Assembly: GCA_018292915.2 (NCBI GenBank)
Contig: JACVVK020000143.1
Coordinates: forward strand, 86,001 to 150,000
Source of the DNA: Batillaria attramentaria
Taxonomy: Eukaryota; Mollusca; Gastropoda; Batillariidae
Direction of reading: 5' to 3'
DNA length: 64,000 nt
This document shows, one piece after another, positions 61,997-64,000 of the stretch (position 1 is its first letter; each line of letters opens with the position of its first letter). The notes below the pieces were generated by a model. That model made no database searches and was not told the origin of the DNA. It saw only the letters and a program-made list of their open reading frames with translations. Made by a program: the position numbers and the translations under genes.

Positions 61997-62201
61997 ATAA
62001 TAATAATAATAATAGAATATTTATATAGCGCCTCACCTTATCTAAGCTCTAGACGCTTTACATAAAATACATATTTATTCATATTAAGACATAAAAAACA
62101 CAAAAGACAGATAAAACAAACACAAGACACGTAAAACTGATCAAACAGATAAAAACTAATAAGAACTCCTATCCACACAATCCCACACCCGTTCCCTGCG
62201 C
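61997..62201 (-). mobile_element. 205-bp LINE/SINE tail with TSD and visible empty site
   Basis: ACAGATA flanks it at 61990-61996 and 62202-62208. On the minus strand it ends GAGGCGCTATATAAATATTC then (TTA)n, a CR1/L2-like terminus, preceded by AAAGCGTCTAGAGCTTAG. The paralogous locus at 59905-59965 lacks it (CAAAACAGACAAAATAAAAT). Confidence 0.8.
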
Positions 62202-62519
62202 ACAGATAAAATAACATGAAATTTGGAGAAACAACTTGATGATGGGGCCTTTCCTCCTTGTTTTGTATGTCAGTTGTCACAATTATCATATTTTTATAAG
62301 TTCCCATATCATTTTTTTCTTATATAAGTTTTTTTTTCAGTTTCTGATTATCATCAGTTTTTATATCATGTGATTATCAGTTATCATGCTTTATACCAAA
62401 TCCTCTATTAGTTTTTATTTCCATTTCCTCTGTAACACATTTAGCAATATTCAGCAGGGCAGAAGGCCAAACAGTAACCCTAAGAAAAAAATGTATTTTG
62501 AGTTTTCGTGATCATTATC
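62202..62519. other. Unique sequence, no gene seen
   Basis: Starts with the duplicated GAAATTTGGAGAAACAACTT block, then AT-rich DNA with TATCAT words. Confidence 0.5.
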
Positions 62520-62559
62520 ACCGCTGGGTTTTTTGTTGTTGTTGTTGTTGTTGTTTGTT

Positions 62560-62628
<69 letters not shown>

Positions 62629-62658
62629 CAATACTCAAAATTACGGGTAAAGGGCTAG

Positions 62659-62740
<82 letters not shown>

Positions 62741-62757
62741 CACATACACACACACAC
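62520..62757. repeat. (TTG)n, (GT)n and (CA)n microsatellites
   Basis: TTG at 62532-62555, GT at 62565-62627, then CA at 62660-62757 after a 33-bp spacer. The GT and CA runs can form an inverted repeat. Confidence 0.95.
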
Positions 62758-62913
62758 CGAGCACCCTCTTTGCTTGCGAGTCGTGCATTACAGCCACGAG
62801 AACGGCGGAGTTTGAATGCACGTGAACAGTGACATGACGAGCTGCACGTGCACAGAGCGCACTGGTTTTCTGTTTGTGATATTTGTACAACGGCTTTAGC
62901 AGCGAACACGAGG

Positions 62914-63002
62914 TGGCACCGTGAGGGGACCCGAAGGGATATGAAGGTGGCACCGTGAGGGGACACGAAGGGATATGAAGGTGGCACCGTGAGGGGACAC
63001 GG
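62914..63002. repeat. 34-bp minisatellite, about 2.6 copies
   Basis: GGTGGCACCGTGAGGGGACA then CGAAGGGATATGAA. Confidence 0.92.
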
Positions 63003-63150
63003 GAAGACAGCACGGGGCTGGACAAGCCAGACAATGGGCCGCATTAAAAGATTAAACGCGTCATTTGGGACGAGATTCAAATCCAGGAGGCTGGATGCAG
63101 GAGTTGTAGGGGGATTGAGGGGGGGGAGGGGGGGGAGTACAGTTTGATCG

Positions 63151-63619
63151 TACACGTATCACCCATCAGCCACTGTACATGTAACTATGAGCCAAAGTGA
63201 ATACGCAGTGTCGCTGTGTTGTTCTGTAGACGTGTCATCGGGCAATACACGTATCACCCATCAGCCACTGTACATGTAACTATGAGCCAAAGTGAATACG
63301 CAGTGTCGCTGTGTTGTTCTGTAGACGTGTCATCGGGCAATACACGTATCACCCATCAGCCACTGTACATGTAACTATGAGCCAAAGTGAATACGCAGTG
63401 TCGCTGTGTTGTTCTGTAGACGTGTCATCGGGCAATACACGTATCACCCATCAGCCACTGTACATGTAACTATGCGCCAAAGTGAATACGCAGTGTCGCT
63501 GTGTTGTTCTGTAGACGTGTCATCGGGCAATACGCAGTGTCGCTGTGTTGTTCTGTAGACGTGTCATCGGGCAATACGCAGTGTCGCTGTGTTGTTCTGT
63601 AGACGTGTCATCGGGCAAT
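63151..63619. repeat. 95-bp minisatellite, 4 copies plus two 44-bp half units
   Basis: Units start at 63151, 63246, 63341 and 63436 (TACACGTATCACCCATCAGC ... GTAGACGTGTCATCGGGCAA). The last two copies (63531, 63575) keep only the TACGCAGTGTCGCTGTGTTG half. Confidence 0.96.
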
Positions 63620-63884
63620 ACAGAAAACAGAATGCTCTATTGATCCCAAATATGGCAATTGCAATTCTGTCCCGCATACTAGTAAAACACAACTGATAAA
63701 CTTTTTAATAAATGAGACTACAAATATACGCATCAGAAAAATTGAGTAAAACAAACAGTCTTTACCAGTAACATTACCTAAAATCAAGAATAAAAAAAAA
63801 ACACTATCACATACATACACTTTCCTGTCACGTTCAACGTCCTTTGATACATTCAATACATTCCGACATTCACTCTGCACATTC
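63620..63884. other. Unique sequence, no gene seen
   Basis: AT-rich. A 95-codon minus-strand frame resembles no known family. Confidence 0.45.
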
Positions 63885-63968
63885 ACGCTGCACATTCACG
63901 CTGCACATTCACTCTGCACATTCACGCTGCACATTCACTCTGCACATTCACGCTGCACATTCACCCGC
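63885..63968. repeat. 13-bp minisatellite, about 6 copies
   Basis: CTGCACATTCACG alternates with CTGCACATTCACT; a short CT run follows at the window edge. Confidence 0.92.
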
Positions 63969-64000
63969 TCTGCTCTTTCTCTCTCTCTATCCTCCTTGCG

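Overview
This is animal nuclear DNA. The one gene I can support has split exons with GT-AG junctions, and the rest is microsatellites, minisatellites, SINEs and LINE remnants. The mix suggests a lophotrochozoan, most likely a marine mollusc: tRNA-headed SINEs ending in CACCCACCC, palindrome-rich TGACCTTGACC elements, L1-like and CR1/L2-like LINE tails, and extreme minisatellite load. The phylum is an inference; no species-diagnostic sequence was found.

The gene is a glial-cells-missing (gcm) transcription factor on the minus strand. Five coding exons (48201-48043, 45277-45028, 44223-44009, 38650-38560, 38412-37088) join without a phase conflict into 679 codons plus a stop. The GCM DNA-binding domain spans the first three. 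A likely untranslated first exon ends at a consensus donor at 53727, behind a CpG- and CCAAT-rich promoter (about 53950-54260). The introns hold a 5.2-kb minisatellite, a 1.7-kb minisatellite, long GT/CA and poly-G tracts, and five SINE copies.

Layout. 1-8.0 kb: arrays of 49-bp, 33-bp, 46-bp and CCATGG-type 19/60-bp repeats. 8.0-13.2 kb: SINE, 54-bp array, then a 30-bp array grading into a 38-bp array. 13.2-21.9 kb: dispersed repeat pair, LINE scrap, 26-bp and 40/50-bp arrays, two SINE copies. 21.9-29.7 kb: a 51-bp satellite split by an L1-like LINE with an 11-bp target duplication, itself interrupted by a palindrome-rich element. 29.7-36.9 kb: mostly unique DNA with a second, inverted palindrome-rich element at 33.7-35.0 kb. 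37.1-54.3 kb: gcm, with a small MITE-like element near 52.1 kb. 54.3-64.0 kb: short arrays, a CR1/L2-like LINE 3' end, a 39-bp array, a diverged tandem duplication and a 95-bp array.

Most points of interest concern gcm and the repeats around it. The 3' splice site of its third coding exon has been copied upstream three times at in-frame spacings. Its largest intron repeats a splice-site pair flanking a 9-nt segment roughly 88 times. The two palindrome-rich elements differ at their ends by matched changes in three arms. Almost all long open frames here are products of repeat units divisible by three and are not genes.
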